This document shows positions 31,956 to 40,138 of a stretch of 64,000 nucleotides of DNA, piece by piece; the stretch's first letter is position 1, and the number at the start of each line of letters is the position of its first letter. This DNA comes from JAOTWJ01 sp036398175 (GTDB lineage: Bacteria; Gemmatimonadota; Gemmatimonadetes; Gemmatimonadales; GWC2-71-9). The translations under genes were made by a program, and so were the position numbers. Under the pieces are notes generated by a model. That model was given only the letters and a program-made list of their open reading frames with translations, had not been told where the DNA came from and did no database searches. The stretch covers positions 13,713 to 77,712 of the forward strand of contig DASWHL010000007.1 in the NCBI GenBank assembly GCA_036398175.1. Direction: 5' to 3'.

Positions 31956-32571
31956 AAGCGGCGATCTGTAACCGCGTGTGCAGCGTCAGCTTCTCCATGA
32001 TGTTGCGCACGTGGCTCTTGACGGTGTGGGTTGCGATATGGAGCGTGCTGGCGATCTCCTTGTTGCTCAGTCCTTCCGCGATGAGATTGATCACCTCTCG
32101 TTCGCGCGGCGTCATCCGCACGGACTCGAGTACATCCGGCCGACCTTTGGTGACCGCGTCCCTCGCGATCTGGGAGAACAGCGATCCGGTCATCTGGGGA
32201 GGCAGGACATGGGCTCCCTCGGCGACCGATCGTATGGTGGTCACGAGATCGTCGAGGGTGGCATCCTTCATGATGAAGCCGGACACGCCCACATGGACGA
32301 ACTCCACGATATCCTCGTGGACCGGGAGCAGATCCATCACGATGACCTTGGACTCCGGAAAATCCCGCCTGACTTGTTGCGCGATGCGCAGGCTGTCACC
32401 GTTCCGCAGTCCGAGGTCCAGCAGGACCACCTGAGGATTCACCTTTCGGAGCAGGGCCGTGTCGCCGTTGGAGTTCCCGGCCACGACCTTCAGGTCCGGG
32501 TGCTGGTTCAGAAGCGCGGCGATCCCCTCGCGCACCAGGCGATTGTCCTCGATGAGTGCGACGGAAATCAC
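31930..32571 (-). CDS. NarL/FixJ-type response regulator
   Basis: 213 aa, GTG start with GGAGGGG close upstream. Receiver domain with E8-D9, phosphoacceptor Asp52 (VVLLDLGL) and Lys102 (GFIMKDA). The usual Ser/Thr after beta-4 is replaced by Asp80 (VIVMDLLP), as also in the downstream copy. LuxR-type HTH at the C-terminus (MTPREREVINLIAEGLSNKEIA...THTVKSHVRNIMEKL). It lies 168 nt downstream of the Kai-linked regulator and probably has its own promoter in that gap. The cognate kinase could be the one at 33398-34663. Confidence 0.88.
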   Translation of the reverse strand: MISVALIEDNRLVREGIAALLNQHPDLKVVAGNSNGDTALLRKVNPQVVLLDLGLRNGDSLRIAQQVRRDFPESKVIVMDLLPVHEDIVEFVHVGVSGFIMKDATLDDLVTTIRSVAEGAHVLPPQMTGSLFSQIARDAVTKGRPDVLESVRMTPREREVINLIAEGLSNKEIASTLHIATHTVKSHVRNIMEKLTLHTRLQIAAYAYKTAAP

Positions 32572-32739
32572 GTACCCCCTCCCGACGCGCCGACCAGGTC
32601 CACCATCCCCGCTGCGGCGCCACGCGGGATTCCTCCGCCACGATACTAGGGCCGCCCGGCCGCAACGGAAAGCGGGGAAATCGGCCGAACCGGGGCCGTT
32701 GTCGGGGAAAGACCCTACAGCCGGTTGAGGTCACGGCCG

Positions 32740-33411
32740 TCAATCGGGTGGCTCGACCGGGTCGCTGCCGAGGATTCCGGACTCGGCAGCAAAGCGGAAC
32801 AGGTCCGCCCGCCCCTTGAGACCGAGCTTCTGCCGCAGCCGAGTACGGTACGTCTCCACCGTCTTGACGCTCACACGCAGTTGGTCCGCGATCTGCTGAT
32901 TGGAGTGTCCCTCCGCCAGCATCCGGAGCACCTCGCGCTCGCGCGGACTCAGGTCCTTCGGCCGTTCCCGGTCCGTGCCGACCTGCTCGTCGCCCGGAGG
33001 CCGTGAAGGACGGTCGGTATGCGTGAGGTCCACGAAGGTGCGCCCACTGTGGACGGCATGGATCGCCAGCAACAGCTCCGAATCGGCAATCTTCTTCACC
33101 ACGTAGCCCGCGGCCCCGGCCGCCATGGCCGAGGCGAGATACGCCGAATCATCGTGCATCGTGAGGATCAACACGCGGGTCGTCGGGCACGCCCGCAGCA
33201 CCCGACGGATGACCTGGCCACTGGGTGGTCCGGGCATCGAGAGGTCCATCAGGACGACGTCGGGTCGCAGCTCCCCGGCTTGCCGGGAGGCTTCCCAGCC
33301 ATCCCCCACTTCGCCTACGACCTCGATCTCGGCCTGCGCGTGGAGCAACATGCGAAGTCCGGCCCGCAAGACGGCGTGATCGTCCGCAATCAAGACTCTA
33401 ATCGGGGGCAC
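32740..33411 (-). CDS. NarL/FixJ-type response regulator of the Kai operon
   Basis: 223 aa from the GTG at 33411, chosen because it starts right at the receiver (PPIRVLIADDHAVLR) and overlaps the kinase gene's 3' end by 14 nt; an upstream Met would add 22 Pro/Arg-rich residues. Receiver complete: Asp10-Asp11, phosphoacceptor Asp56 (VVLMDLSMPG), Thr in VLILTMHD, Lys in YVVKK. LuxR HTH at the C-terminus (LSPREREVLRMLAEGHSNQQIA...VKTVETYRTRLRQKL). It is the obvious output partner of the histidine kinase just upstream. Confidence 0.9.
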   Translation of the reverse strand: MPPIRVLIADDHAVLRAGLRMLLHAQAEIEVVGEVGDGWEASRQAGELRPDVVLMDLSMPGPPSGQVIRRVLRACPTTRVLILTMHDDSAYLASAMAAGAAGYVVKKIADSELLLAIHAVHSGRTFVDLTHTDRPSRPPGDEQVGTDRERPKDLSPREREVLRMLAEGHSNQQIADQLRVSVKTVETYRTRLRQKLGLKGRADLFRFAAESGILGSDPVEPPD

Positions 33412-34663
33412 GCCTGCGGGTCCTATCGGGCGCGCCTCCGCGCCTACGCCGGGCCGGGGGGGGCGGGGCGGGAACACGCGCGCGGACCGTCGTTCCCCAT
33501 CCCGGCGTGGACTCGATGTCGAGCGACCCGCCCAACAGGGTCACTCGCTCCCGCATGCCGTGCAGGCCAAGGCCCGACGTTCTCCGGCGCGTCGTCCCGG
33601 TGTCGAAACCGACGCCGTCGTCCCGGACGACGCACTCGAGCATGGTCCCCTCGTATGTCAGTTCCACACCCACCGCGCGCGCGTGGGCGTGCCGCGCCAC
33701 GTTCGTCAGCGCCTCCTGGAGGATCCGATACGTGGTCGTCTGCACGAACGGTGGCAGGGGGTGCGGAATGGTGCCGGACAACCGGAGGTCGACGGCAATC
33801 CCGAACGATCGGGCCCAGTCGTTCCCGTGCCGCCGCACGGCCTCCGCGATCCCCAGGTCATCGAGGACGGCTGGGTGCAGGCCGCGGGCCAGGCGCCCGA
33901 TGTCGTCCACGGTCTGTGCCGCGACCCCCCGCAGCCGCCGCGCGGCCGCTTGCACGTCCAGGGTGACCGCCTGCTCCTCAATGGCGCGAAGCCCGACCAG
34001 CACCGCGGTGAGCGACTGGCCGGTCTCGTCGTGCAGCTCCCGCGCGACTCGCCGGCGCTCGTCGTCCTCGGCGGAGAGCACCCGCTTCATCAGTTCGAGG
34101 CGCGTGGCCTCGGCCCGCTTGCGGTCGGTGAGGTCGGTAATGATGGCCATCAGCACGCTGGTGCCGCCCCGCACCTCCGCCCCGGCTCCTCCGGGGTGGG
34201 CCCCGATCGGGACCGCGGAGAGCGCGATCCACACGGGCGTTGCGGTCCCGTCTCCAGCCACCATGGCGAATTCCCGGGCGACGTTTCGCGTGGCGCCTTC
34301 CCGAAGCAACTCCTCGAAGGTCGAGCGTTCAGCCGGGCCGACGAGCCGCTGGAAGCGCGAACCCCGCAGCGCCTCGACCGCCGCTCGCGCGAGTTCTCCA
34401 AGGCAACGGTTGCCAAACAGCACGGTCCCATCGGGGGTCAGGAGCGCGGCGCCGTCGGTCATCGCGTTCAACAGCGTGTGGTACGGATGAGTGGCGCCTT
34501 CGATGGTAAGTGTGTGCTCGCCCCCGGGACCCGATACGACCAGCGCGTCCACCTCACCGGTCCGGATGGCCTCCAGCGTCGCTTCGGCCTCCTCCAGGCG
34601 AGCCCGGAGCCCCGGGACGGGACTCCGGCGCTTCCCCCCGTCCCGCTGCCGCCTCACCGCCAT
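33398..34663 (-). CDS. PAS-containing histidine kinase (HisKA_3 type), Kai-linked
   Basis: 421 aa, no membrane segment. An N-terminal coiled region (20-45) carries LEAIRTGEVDALVV, a signature often seen in KaiBC-neighbouring kinases. A PAS domain (60-180) ends at ITDLTDRKRAE, followed by HisKA_3 with RRVARELHDETGQ (His211) and HATPase with QEALTNVARHA (316-326), DDGVGFD (348-354) and GLGLHGMRER (364-373). A Pro/Arg-rich tail follows. It starts 13 nt after kaiB. By position it should read KaiB/KaiC state and signal to the regulator at 32740-33411; this is inference. Confidence 0.9.
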   Translation of the reverse strand: MAVRRQRDGGKRRSPVPGLRARLEEAEATLEAIRTGEVDALVVSGPGGEHTLTIEGATHPYHTLLNAMTDGAALLTPDGTVLFGNRCLGELARAAVEALRGSRFQRLVGPAERSTFEELLREGATRNVAREFAMVAGDGTATPVWIALSAVPIGAHPGGAGAEVRGGTSVLMAIITDLTDRKRAEATRLELMKRVLSAEDDERRRVARELHDETGQSLTAVLVGLRAIEEQAVTLDVQAAARRLRGVAAQTVDDIGRLARGLHPAVLDDLGIAEAVRRHGNDWARSFGIAVDLRLSGTIPHPLPPFVQTTTYRILQEALTNVARHAHARAVGVELTYEGTMLECVVRDDGVGFDTGTTRRRTSGLGLHGMRERVTLLGGSLDIESTPGWGTTVRARVPAPPPPARRRRGGAPDRTRRRAPD

Positions 34664-34676
34664 CGCCCGCCGGTCT

Positions 34677-35030
34677 TCACGACTTGCCCGGCGCTCTGGG
34701 GCGCAGGTCCAGCCCGACCAGGGCGCGCTCGGTGTCGGAGAGGTCGCCGACCAGCTTGCGGATCGGTTCCGGGAGCTTGCGCACCAGGGTGGGAAGGGCG
34801 AGGATCTGGTCGCCCTGGGCCAACTGCGGGTGCTCGAGGAGATCGATCACCTCGATGCGGTATCGTCCCTCCAGATGTTCGTCGCAGATTCTCTTGAGGT
34901 TCGCTATGGCTACGAGGGACCGCGTGGTCTGACCCGCGATGTACAGCCGGAGATCGTAGAACCCCGCGGTCGCGCGGGTCTTGCGGATCTTGCGGGTTTT
35001 GGGCGCTCGCCGTGCCGGTTTCGCGCTCAT
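34677..35030 (-). CDS. kaiB: KaiB
   Basis: 117 aa. A 22-residue basic extension (MSAKPARRAPKTRKIRK) precedes the thioredoxin-like KaiB fold: FYDLRLYIAGQTTRSLVAIANL, YRIEVIDLLEHPQLAQGDQ, ILALPTLVRKLPEPIRKLVGD. The LPTLVRKLPxPxRKxxGDLS pattern is diagnostic. In cyanobacteria KaiB binds the C1 ring of KaiC in a fold-switched state. Its ATG overlaps the kaiC stop by one base (TGATG). The basic extension is unusual relative to the ~100-aa cyanobacterial protein. Confidence 0.95.
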   Translation of the reverse strand: MSAKPARRAPKTRKIRKTRATAGFYDLRLYIAGQTTRSLVAIANLKRICDEHLEGRYRIEVIDLLEHPQLAQGDQILALPTLVRKLPEPIRKLVGDLSDTERALVGLDLRPRAPGKS

Positions 35031-36559
35031 CAACGCGAGCGCCTCCCCGTCCGCCGTGCCGCGACCGCCCCGCCGCCGATATGGACATCCCGCTCCGACC
35101 CGACCAGCACGCGGCCCTGATGCCGCGTCACGTCGAGCAGTTTCAGGCCCCGGCCCGTCAGGACGAACTCCCGCACCTGATTCGAGTGCGGCATGCCCCG
35201 TGATTTCAGCACGTCGAGCGTGCGGATCCGCTCCCCGTTCGTCTCGACGTTCCGGAGCAGCAGCCACGTATCCATGAATGAGGAAATGCCGATGTCGGTT
35301 CCCTGGGGATCCTCCTCGTTGATCGTCAACGACGTGAACAGCGCGGTCACCCGTCTGAACTTGAGGAAATCGATCAAGCGCGCGAGCATGGCCTTGACTT
35401 CGACCGACGTCCCGACCGAGATCAAGTTGCTGATCGGGTCCACCACGACGACCCGCGGCCTCGTTTCCTCGATCAGCCGGTGCATGGCGCTGAGGTGCCC
35501 TTCCAGACCGCTGATCGTGGGGCGCGCCGCGTGGATCTGGAGCAGGCCCTTGCGGAGCCAGGGCTGGAGATGGAGGCCGATCGCCCGCAGGTTGCGCGCG
35601 ATCTGGGAGGCCGACTCTTCGAACGCGAAGTACAGGGAAGACTCGCCCCGGCCGCACGCGGCGTTCACGAAGTAGGCCGCCAGGCTGGTCTTCCCTGTGC
35701 CCGCGCTGCCCGACACCAGAATGCTGCTGCCCCGAAAGTAGCCCTTCCCCCCCAACATCCCGTCGAGGTCCTTCACGCCGGTCGAGAGGCGACCGGGAAC
35801 GGCCCGGTACTGCAATCCCAGCGAGGTGATGGGCAGCACCGAGATGCCCGACTCGTCGATGAAGAACGGCGCCTCGTTGGCCCCGTGCGTCGAGCCCCGG
35901 TACTTCACGACGCGCAGTCGCCGGGTCGCGTTCTGCTCGTTCACCCGGTGGTCCAGCAGGATGACGCAGTCGGTGATGTACTCTTCCAGACCGTGGCGCG
36001 TCATCCCACCATCGCCACGTTCCCCGGTCACGATGGCGGTGACGTCTTTGGTCCTGAGCCAGTTGAAGAGCCGGCGCAGCTCGGCGCGCAGCAGGCCGGT
36101 CTGGGACAATCCGGCAAAGAGTGTTTCGATGGTGTCGAGGACCACCCGCTTGGCGCCGATGGCGTCGATCGCGTGCCCCAGGCGGATGAACAGGCCGTCC
36201 AGGTTGTACGCGCCGGTCTCCTGGACCTCATTGGGCTCGACCCGGACGTAGTCCAGGGAGAGTTTCCTGTGGGCCGAGAGCGGGCGCAGGTCGAATCCCA
36301 GCGAGGCGAGATTCTGCGACAGATCTTCGACGGTTTCCTCGAACGACAGGAAGACGCCCGGTTCGCCGAACTGGCGTGCCCCGTTGATCAGAAACTCCAT
36401 CGCGAGAATGGTCTTGCCGCACCCGGGGCCGCCGCAAACCAGCGTCGGCCGCCCCTGCGGCAGCCCGCCCCCGGTGATCTCGTCCAACCCCTGAATGCCC
36501 GTCGGGGACTTGGGCAAGCTGCGGTCCGAGGCCGGGTGCGCCGCCGGTCTTGGGCTCAT
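35030..36559 (-). CDS. kaiC: KaiC, double-domain RecA-type ATPase/kinase
   Basis: 509 aa, close to cyanobacterial KaiC length. Two RecA domains: C1 Walker A GGPGCGKT (43-50), catalytic Glu74-Glu75; C2 Walker A GSAGTGKT (284-291), Glu314-Glu315. The C2 phosphorylation loop TDIGISSFMD places Ser426-Ser427 where Synechococcus KaiC has Ser431-Thr432, so both sites can carry phosphate. The start at 36559 was chosen because the sequence upstream is Pro/Arg-rich and not KaiC. No kaiA in the window. Non-cyanobacterial KaiBC often serve in stress or timing signalling; an oscillator should not be assumed. Confidence 0.95.
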   Translation of the reverse strand: MSPRPAAHPASDRSLPKSPTGIQGLDEITGGGLPQGRPTLVCGGPGCGKTILAMEFLINGARQFGEPGVFLSFEETVEDLSQNLASLGFDLRPLSAHRKLSLDYVRVEPNEVQETGAYNLDGLFIRLGHAIDAIGAKRVVLDTIETLFAGLSQTGLLRAELRRLFNWLRTKDVTAIVTGERGDGGMTRHGLEEYITDCVILLDHRVNEQNATRRLRVVKYRGSTHGANEAPFFIDESGISVLPITSLGLQYRAVPGRLSTGVKDLDGMLGGKGYFRGSSILVSGSAGTGKTSLAAYFVNAACGRGESSLYFAFEESASQIARNLRAIGLHLQPWLRKGLLQIHAARPTISGLEGHLSAMHRLIEETRPRVVVVDPISNLISVGTSVEVKAMLARLIDFLKFRRVTALFTSLTINEEDPQGTDIGISSFMDTWLLLRNVETNGERIRTLDVLKSRGMPHSNQVREFVLTGRGLKLLDVTRHQGRVLVGSERDVHIGGGAVAARRTGRRSR

Positions 36560-36800
36560 GGGCCGGACCCCTTGCGGCTCATCGGAGGGAGCGGGGGAGA
36601 ACGCCGGCTCGGCCGGCGTTCGCGGACGTGGGCGTCGCGGGCTTGGGACCTCATGCACCAAAAGTACGCACCTCATCCGGCCAGCCGCTAGCCGGCGGAC
36701 CCCGGGAGGTAGCACGGCCCCGCGGACGGGCTCTAGGCCGTCGAGCGCCGGTCGGAGTCCGTGCAGAGGGACTTCCCGTAACCGCTGGGGCGGCAACAAC

Positions 36801-36826
36801 AACGGGCGGTCTCATGGCCGCCCGTT
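36801..36826. terminator. Hairpin downstream of the Pal-like gene
   Basis: AACGGGCGG and CCGCCCGTT form a 9-bp stem with an 8-nt loop about 45 nt past the stop of the minus-strand Pal-like gene; GTTGTTG follows on that strand. The rest of the 309-bp gap (36560-36868) must hold the kai promoter, but I see no convincing -35/-10 and no copy of the 57-nt element. Confidence 0.5.
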
Positions 36827-36868
36827 GGGGTCCGCCTAACGCCACGACTATGGCGACGGTCGGGCCAC

Positions 36869-37510
36869 CTACCTCTTCGCAAGCGGCCAGTCACCGCTCA
36901 AGATCATGAACTCTGCGCGGCGATTCCGGGCCCACGCAACCTCACCGCTCCCGGCATCGATCGGGGAGTTCTCCCCGACAGACCCCTGCTCCAATCGGGC
37001 GGCGTCAATCCCCTTCGCCACGAGATACCGCTGGACCGCGGCGGCCCGGCGGTCGCCAAGGGCCTGGTTGTATTCGTCCGACCCACGGTCGTCGCAGGCA
37101 CCGGTGATGCGCACGCGTACCGTGGGGTTGGCATTGAGAATCGCCACCTTCCGATCGAGGGCGGCGTGGCCGTCGGGCTGGATCTCAGCCTTGGCGACAT
37201 CAAAGTGGACCATGACCGCCAGCTCGTCCCGCAGTGTGGCGTTTTGCCTGGCCACGGCAGCAGCGGCCGCCACGCGTGCTCGCTCGACGGAGTCCGCCCG
37301 AGCCCGTTCGGCGAGCGCAACCAGACGAGCCTGCTCGACCGAGTCGGCGGTGGCGCGACGCACCGCATCGAGTGAGTCCTGTGTACGGCGCTGCTGCGCG
37401 ATTTCGGCAGCGGTCGGCTGTGGGGTCGCCGCCACGGGTGGCGGCGCGCGGTTGCACGCCACCGCAAAGCCGAGGAGCACGAGGATGATGATGAATGCAG
37501 TCTTGCGCAT
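36869..37510 (-). CDS. Pal/OmpA-domain lipoprotein with coiled-coil
   Basis: 213 aa, start at 37510 after GGGAG. Lipobox AVAC (Cys20). Residues 35-95 are a charged Ala-rich helix, probably coiled-coil (QRRTQDSLDAVRRA, DSVEQARLVALAERARADS). The C-terminal OmpA domain (100-213) has VHFDVAKAEIQPDG, ITGACDDRGSDEYNQALGDRRA, GENSPIDAG and NRRAEF. Pal-type proteins bind peptidoglycan non-covalently. No tol genes are adjacent, so it is not clearly the Tol-Pal Pal. Upstream is a 521-bp gap. Confidence 0.88.
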   Translation of the reverse strand: MRKTAFIIILVLLGFAVACNRAPPPVAATPQPTAAEIAQQRRTQDSLDAVRRATADSVEQARLVALAERARADSVERARVAAAAAVARQNATLRDELAVMVHFDVAKAEIQPDGHAALDRKVAILNANPTVRVRITGACDDRGSDEYNQALGDRRAAAVQRYLVAKGIDAARLEQGSVGENSPIDAGSGEVAWARNRRAEFMILSGDWPLAKR

Positions 37511-37625
37511 GATGACTCCCATTCAGGTTACTGCGTCGGCGGCGCGAGATTGCCGCAGGCGACGATCATCCGGCGTGAAGTCACTGGAGTGCCTCATCGA
37601 GGAACCTTCTCTGCTAGAGTGTCGC

Positions 37626-37652
37626 GCCGGGGCGGTTGGACACCGCCCCGGC
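37626..37652. promoter_or_regulatory. Perfect 11-bp stem-loop in the 37511-38031 gap
   Basis: GCCGGGGCGGT and ACCGCCCCGGC are exact complements around a TTGGA-type 5-nt loop. There is no U-tract, and the flanking genes diverge from this gap, so it is not an obvious terminator. The gap otherwise holds a possible small minus-strand gene (37805-37957) and a -10-like box. Confidence 0.4.
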
Positions 37653-37804
37653 AGCTACGTGCGACACCGGCGTGACGGCCGGCGGGATGTTCGGTGTGAT
37701 GTCGGAACGTTACCGGCAACGCCAGTCGAGGGGAATCGTCCGTTCGACGGATTTGTGGCCTAGTTCCGAAGGACTACTGGATGAGGGAAGCGCCGTGCAC
37801 CCAC

Positions 37805-37957
37805 TCACGTCCGCTTGCGCGCGCCGGCCACCTCTGCCGCGTCGCGGAGCGCTCGCCGCAGCGTCTCGCCGGAGCGCCGGGCGTGCTCCCGTGGGGAGCC
37901 CACCACCGCATCGAGGCTCGGCGCGGCGCGCTCCGGCCGCACCGGCGGGACCACCAC
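37805..37957 (-). CDS. Possible 50-aa protein, unrecognised
   Basis: A GTG-initiated frame of 50 codons with almost exclusively G or C in third position and a plausible helical C-terminal half (SPREHARRSGETLRRALRDAAEVAGARKRT is the run, split here as SPREHARRSGETL then RRALRDAAEVAGARKRT). No convincing Shine-Dalgarno. Codon-position bias is the only support, and it would be antisense to the promoter region of the cassette at 38032. Listed as a weak candidate. Confidence 0.3.
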   Translation of the reverse strand: MVVPPVRPERAAPSLDAVVGSPREHARRSGETLRRALRDAAEVAGARKRT

Positions 37958-37998
37958 CCACCGGCCTGTGGAACTCGCCCGGAATGTGGCCCATCTGG

Positions 37999-38004
37999 TA
38001 TGAT
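37999..38004 (+). promoter_or_regulatory. -10-like box before the cassette at 38032
   Basis: TATGAT lies 27 nt upstream of the ATG, with AAGGAG between. A matching -35 is not clear. Confidence 0.4.
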
Positions 38005-38031
38005 ACAGAATCTCACGTAAGGAGCATCACC

Positions 38032-38526
38032 ATGCGCTGGACATTGTTGCTCGCAGCGGCAGCGCTCGTCCCGACGGCGCCGCTCGACGCTCAGAGCCAA
38101 CCGCCGGACTCCGCGGCCCTCGCCGCGCTGCAACGCGTCCTGAAGCTGCCGCAGTCCACCGCGGGCGCGCGTGAGGCCGGGGTCACGGACAGCTTGATCC
38201 GCATCGTCCTGCGCGAGGCGCGCCGACGCGGCATCCCCGCCGGAGATGCTCAGGAGGCGGTCGAAGTGGAAACCGATGCCGTGAACGCCGGCGCACCAAA
38301 GGACAACTTCGGGGCGTTCGTGCAGGCGCAGCTCGCGGCCGGCAAGCGCGGCCGGGAGCTGGCGGAGGCCATTCGGGCCGAGCACGCAAAGCAGGGGCAC
38401 GGCCCCACGGGAGCCGGGGCGATGGGTGCGCACGAGCATGGCGGCGCGGAGCTCAGGGGCAAGATGGACAGCGCCGGCCGCGCCCGGGCCGACAGCGCCG
38501 CCAAGGGAAGGGGGCGACGCCAATGA
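38032..38526 (+). CDS. Exported helical protein, first gene of duplicated cassette (copy 2)
   Basis: 164 aa with AAGGAG before the ATG. Signal peptide (MRWTLLLAAAALVPTAPLDAQ). The conserved core (50-125) matches the protein at 28204-28611: AREAGVTDSLIRIVLREA, RRRGIPAGDAQEAVEVE, AGAPKDNFGAFVQAQLAAG, RGRELAEAIRAEH. The C-terminal 40 residues are His/Gly/Lys-rich (GAHEHGGAELRGKMDSAG) and absent in the other copy. The frame ends in an ATGA overlap with the lipoprotein gene. Function unknown; periplasmic by signal peptide. Confidence 0.82.
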   Translation: MRWTLLLAAAALVPTAPLDAQSQPPDSAALAALQRVLKLPQSTAGAREAGVTDSLIRIVLREARRRGIPAGDAQEAVEVETDAVNAGAPKDNFGAFVQAQLAAGKRGRELAEAIRAEHAKQGHGPTGAGAMGAHEHGGAELRGKMDSAGRARADSAAKGRGRRQ

Positions 38527-38810
38527 CCCGCCGGTTGATCGGATGCGTGGCGGTCACTGGGTTCCTGCTGGTGGGATGCGGAACCGAGCAGCAGGCCGAG
38601 ACGGAAACCGTACCAGCCGCCGAGGCGGGGGCCCTGCCTCCCGCGGTGGCGCGGGCGGTGGCGGTGGCCCGGGGCATCGAGGCCAACCCCGCGGCCGCGG
38701 ACTCGATCCTGGCGGCGCACGGCCTCACCGCCGCGGGCCTGGACTCCCTGATGTACACGATCGCGGAGGACTCGGCGCTGGCGGCAGCCTACACCAACGC
38801 GCTGCGGTAG
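38523..38810 (+). CDS. Small lipoprotein, second gene of duplicated cassette (copy 2)
   Basis: 95 aa. Lipobox LVGC (Cys19). The mature C-terminal 60 residues carry VARAVAVARGIEANPAAADS, ILAAHGLTAAGLDSLMYTIA and EDSALAAAYTNALR, the same motif as the 89-aa lipoprotein at 27938-28207, while the N-terminal linker differs. Coupled by ATGA overlap to 38032-38526 exactly as in the other copy. Followed by a hairpin and a convergent gene, so this copy is a two-gene transcription unit. Confidence 0.82.
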   Translation: MTRRLIGCVAVTGFLLVGCGTEQQAETETVPAAEAGALPPAVARAVAVARGIEANPAAADSILAAHGLTAAGLDSLMYTIAEDSALAAAYTNALR

Positions 38811-38835
38811 CCCGTGTTCTCCCGCAGTAGCCGGA

Positions 38836-38859
38836 CGAGGCGCTCCCGGAGGCGCCTCG
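38836..38859. terminator. Hairpin between convergent genes
   Basis: CGAGGCGC and GCGCCTCG form a perfect 8-bp stem with an 8-nt loop, 25 nt after the lipoprotein stop and 36 nt past the end of the convergent epimerase gene. Likely bidirectional terminator without a U-tract. Confidence 0.5.
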
Positions 38860-38895
38860 CCCGTTGGGTCTGCCTCGTACCGGCCGTAGCTCCTT

Positions 38896-40044
38896 CTAGC
38901 GCGCCTTCCAGGCGGCGAGCACCGCCGCTTCCTTTTCCGGCTTGAGCCCCGCCCGCAAGGCTGCCCGCCGCTCTTCGGTCCGCGACTTGTGGTACGCCAG
39001 CGTATCGCGCACCGTCTCCTCGAACGGCCGGTACGTGAGGCCGCTGGCCTGGGCGTTCGCGACGCTCACCGTCATGAACCCGGCGGTGTCGGGCCCCTGC
39101 CGGACCCACACCGGCAGCTCACCCCACTGGCGCACCTCGTGCTGCTGGAGGAAGTCCTGCTCGACCCATGTGAACGTGGCGTTGGAGCCGATGGCGGCCT
39201 TGATGCCGTTCAGCATCTCGCCAAAGGGACGCGGCCGCTCGGGCCCGGTGGCGTTGAACACCCCCACGTCACCCTGCTCCACCATCCGGATGGTCCACTC
39301 GGCCAGGTCGCGCGCGTCAATGATCTGGGTGGGATCGTTGGGGGAATTGGGCGCGAGGACTTCCCCGCCCCGATCAACCCGCACCGGCCAGTACGTGAAC
39401 CGGTCGCTCTCGTCCCGCGGTCCGACGATGAGTCCCGGGCGGATGATCGTGGCGCGGCCCGGGAACCAATAGGCCGCCTCCCGCTCCGACAGCGCCTTGA
39501 GCTCGCCGTACAACCCCATGGTCTGCTGGTTCAGCTCGAGCGTGAACGGGTCCGCCTCACCCTTGTACTCGAGGACGGGCGTCGTCTCGTCCATGCCGGG
39601 CTCGCTCGTGTCGCCGTAGACCGAGATCGTCGAGATGAAGACGTACTGGCGGCAGGCATCCTTGAGCAGCTTGCCCGAGAGCCGCACCCAGTTGGGCAGC
39701 GTGGTCGGGTTGTCTATCACCACGTCCCACTCGCGCCCCTCGAGGGCCGTGAGGTCGTTGTTGCGGTCGCCCACGAGGTGCTCGACCGTGTCCGGCAGGT
39801 CGGCCTGGCGCCGTCCGCGGTTGAACACGGTGACGGTGTGTCCGCGCGCGACCGCGTAGTGGACCTGGAACGGGCCGGTGAAGCCGGTGCCGCCGAGGAT
39901 CAGGATCTTGAGCGGCGTCTGCGCACGCCCGACGTGCCGCACGTCCAGCGAGCGGCCGACCAGCGGCCGGGGGATCCAGCCGAGGCCGAGGGCGCTGCCG
40001 CCGGCGGCGGCGACCTTCAGGAAGTCTCTGCGATTGGAGGTCAT
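38896..40044 (-). CDS. Tat-exported NAD(P)-dependent epimerase/dehydratase-like protein
   Basis: 382 aa; start at 40044 gives a twin-arginine signal SNRRDFLKVAAAGGSALG. The Rossmann fold follows at about 45 with ILGGTGFTG (GxxGxxG), then extended-SDR landmarks STISVYGD and YGELKALSEREA (Tyr-x3-Lys catalytic pair YGELK) and RPGLIVGPRD. Extended SDRs act on sugar nucleotides or related alcohols; periplasmic export of an NAD enzyme implies it folds with its cofactor before Tat transport. Substrate unknown. No operon partner: an ADOP permease gene ends 94 nt upstream. Confidence 0.87.
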   Translation of the reverse strand: MTSNRRDFLKVAAAGGSALGLGWIPRPLVGRSLDVRHVGRAQTPLKILILGGTGFTGPFQVHYAVARGHTVTVFNRGRRQADLPDTVEHLVGDRNNDLTALEGREWDVVIDNPTTLPNWVRLSGKLLKDACRQYVFISTISVYGDTSEPGMDETTPVLEYKGEADPFTLELNQQTMGLYGELKALSEREAAYWFPGRATIIRPGLIVGPRDESDRFTYWPVRVDRGGEVLAPNSPNDPTQIIDARDLAEWTIRMVEQGDVGVFNATGPERPRPFGEMLNGIKAAIGSNATFTWVEQDFLQQHEVRQWGELPVWVRQGPDTAGFMTVSVANAQASGLTYRPFEETVRDTLAYHKSRTEERRAALRAGLKPEKEAAVLAAWKAR

Positions 40045-40138
40045 AGGGGATCGCGTCGGTCCGCGTTGGAAAGGAAGGTGGAATTCGTGCGCAGAATCTA
40101 CCCGCCGGGCACACCGATTGTTCGCCCGGCGGCAACCG

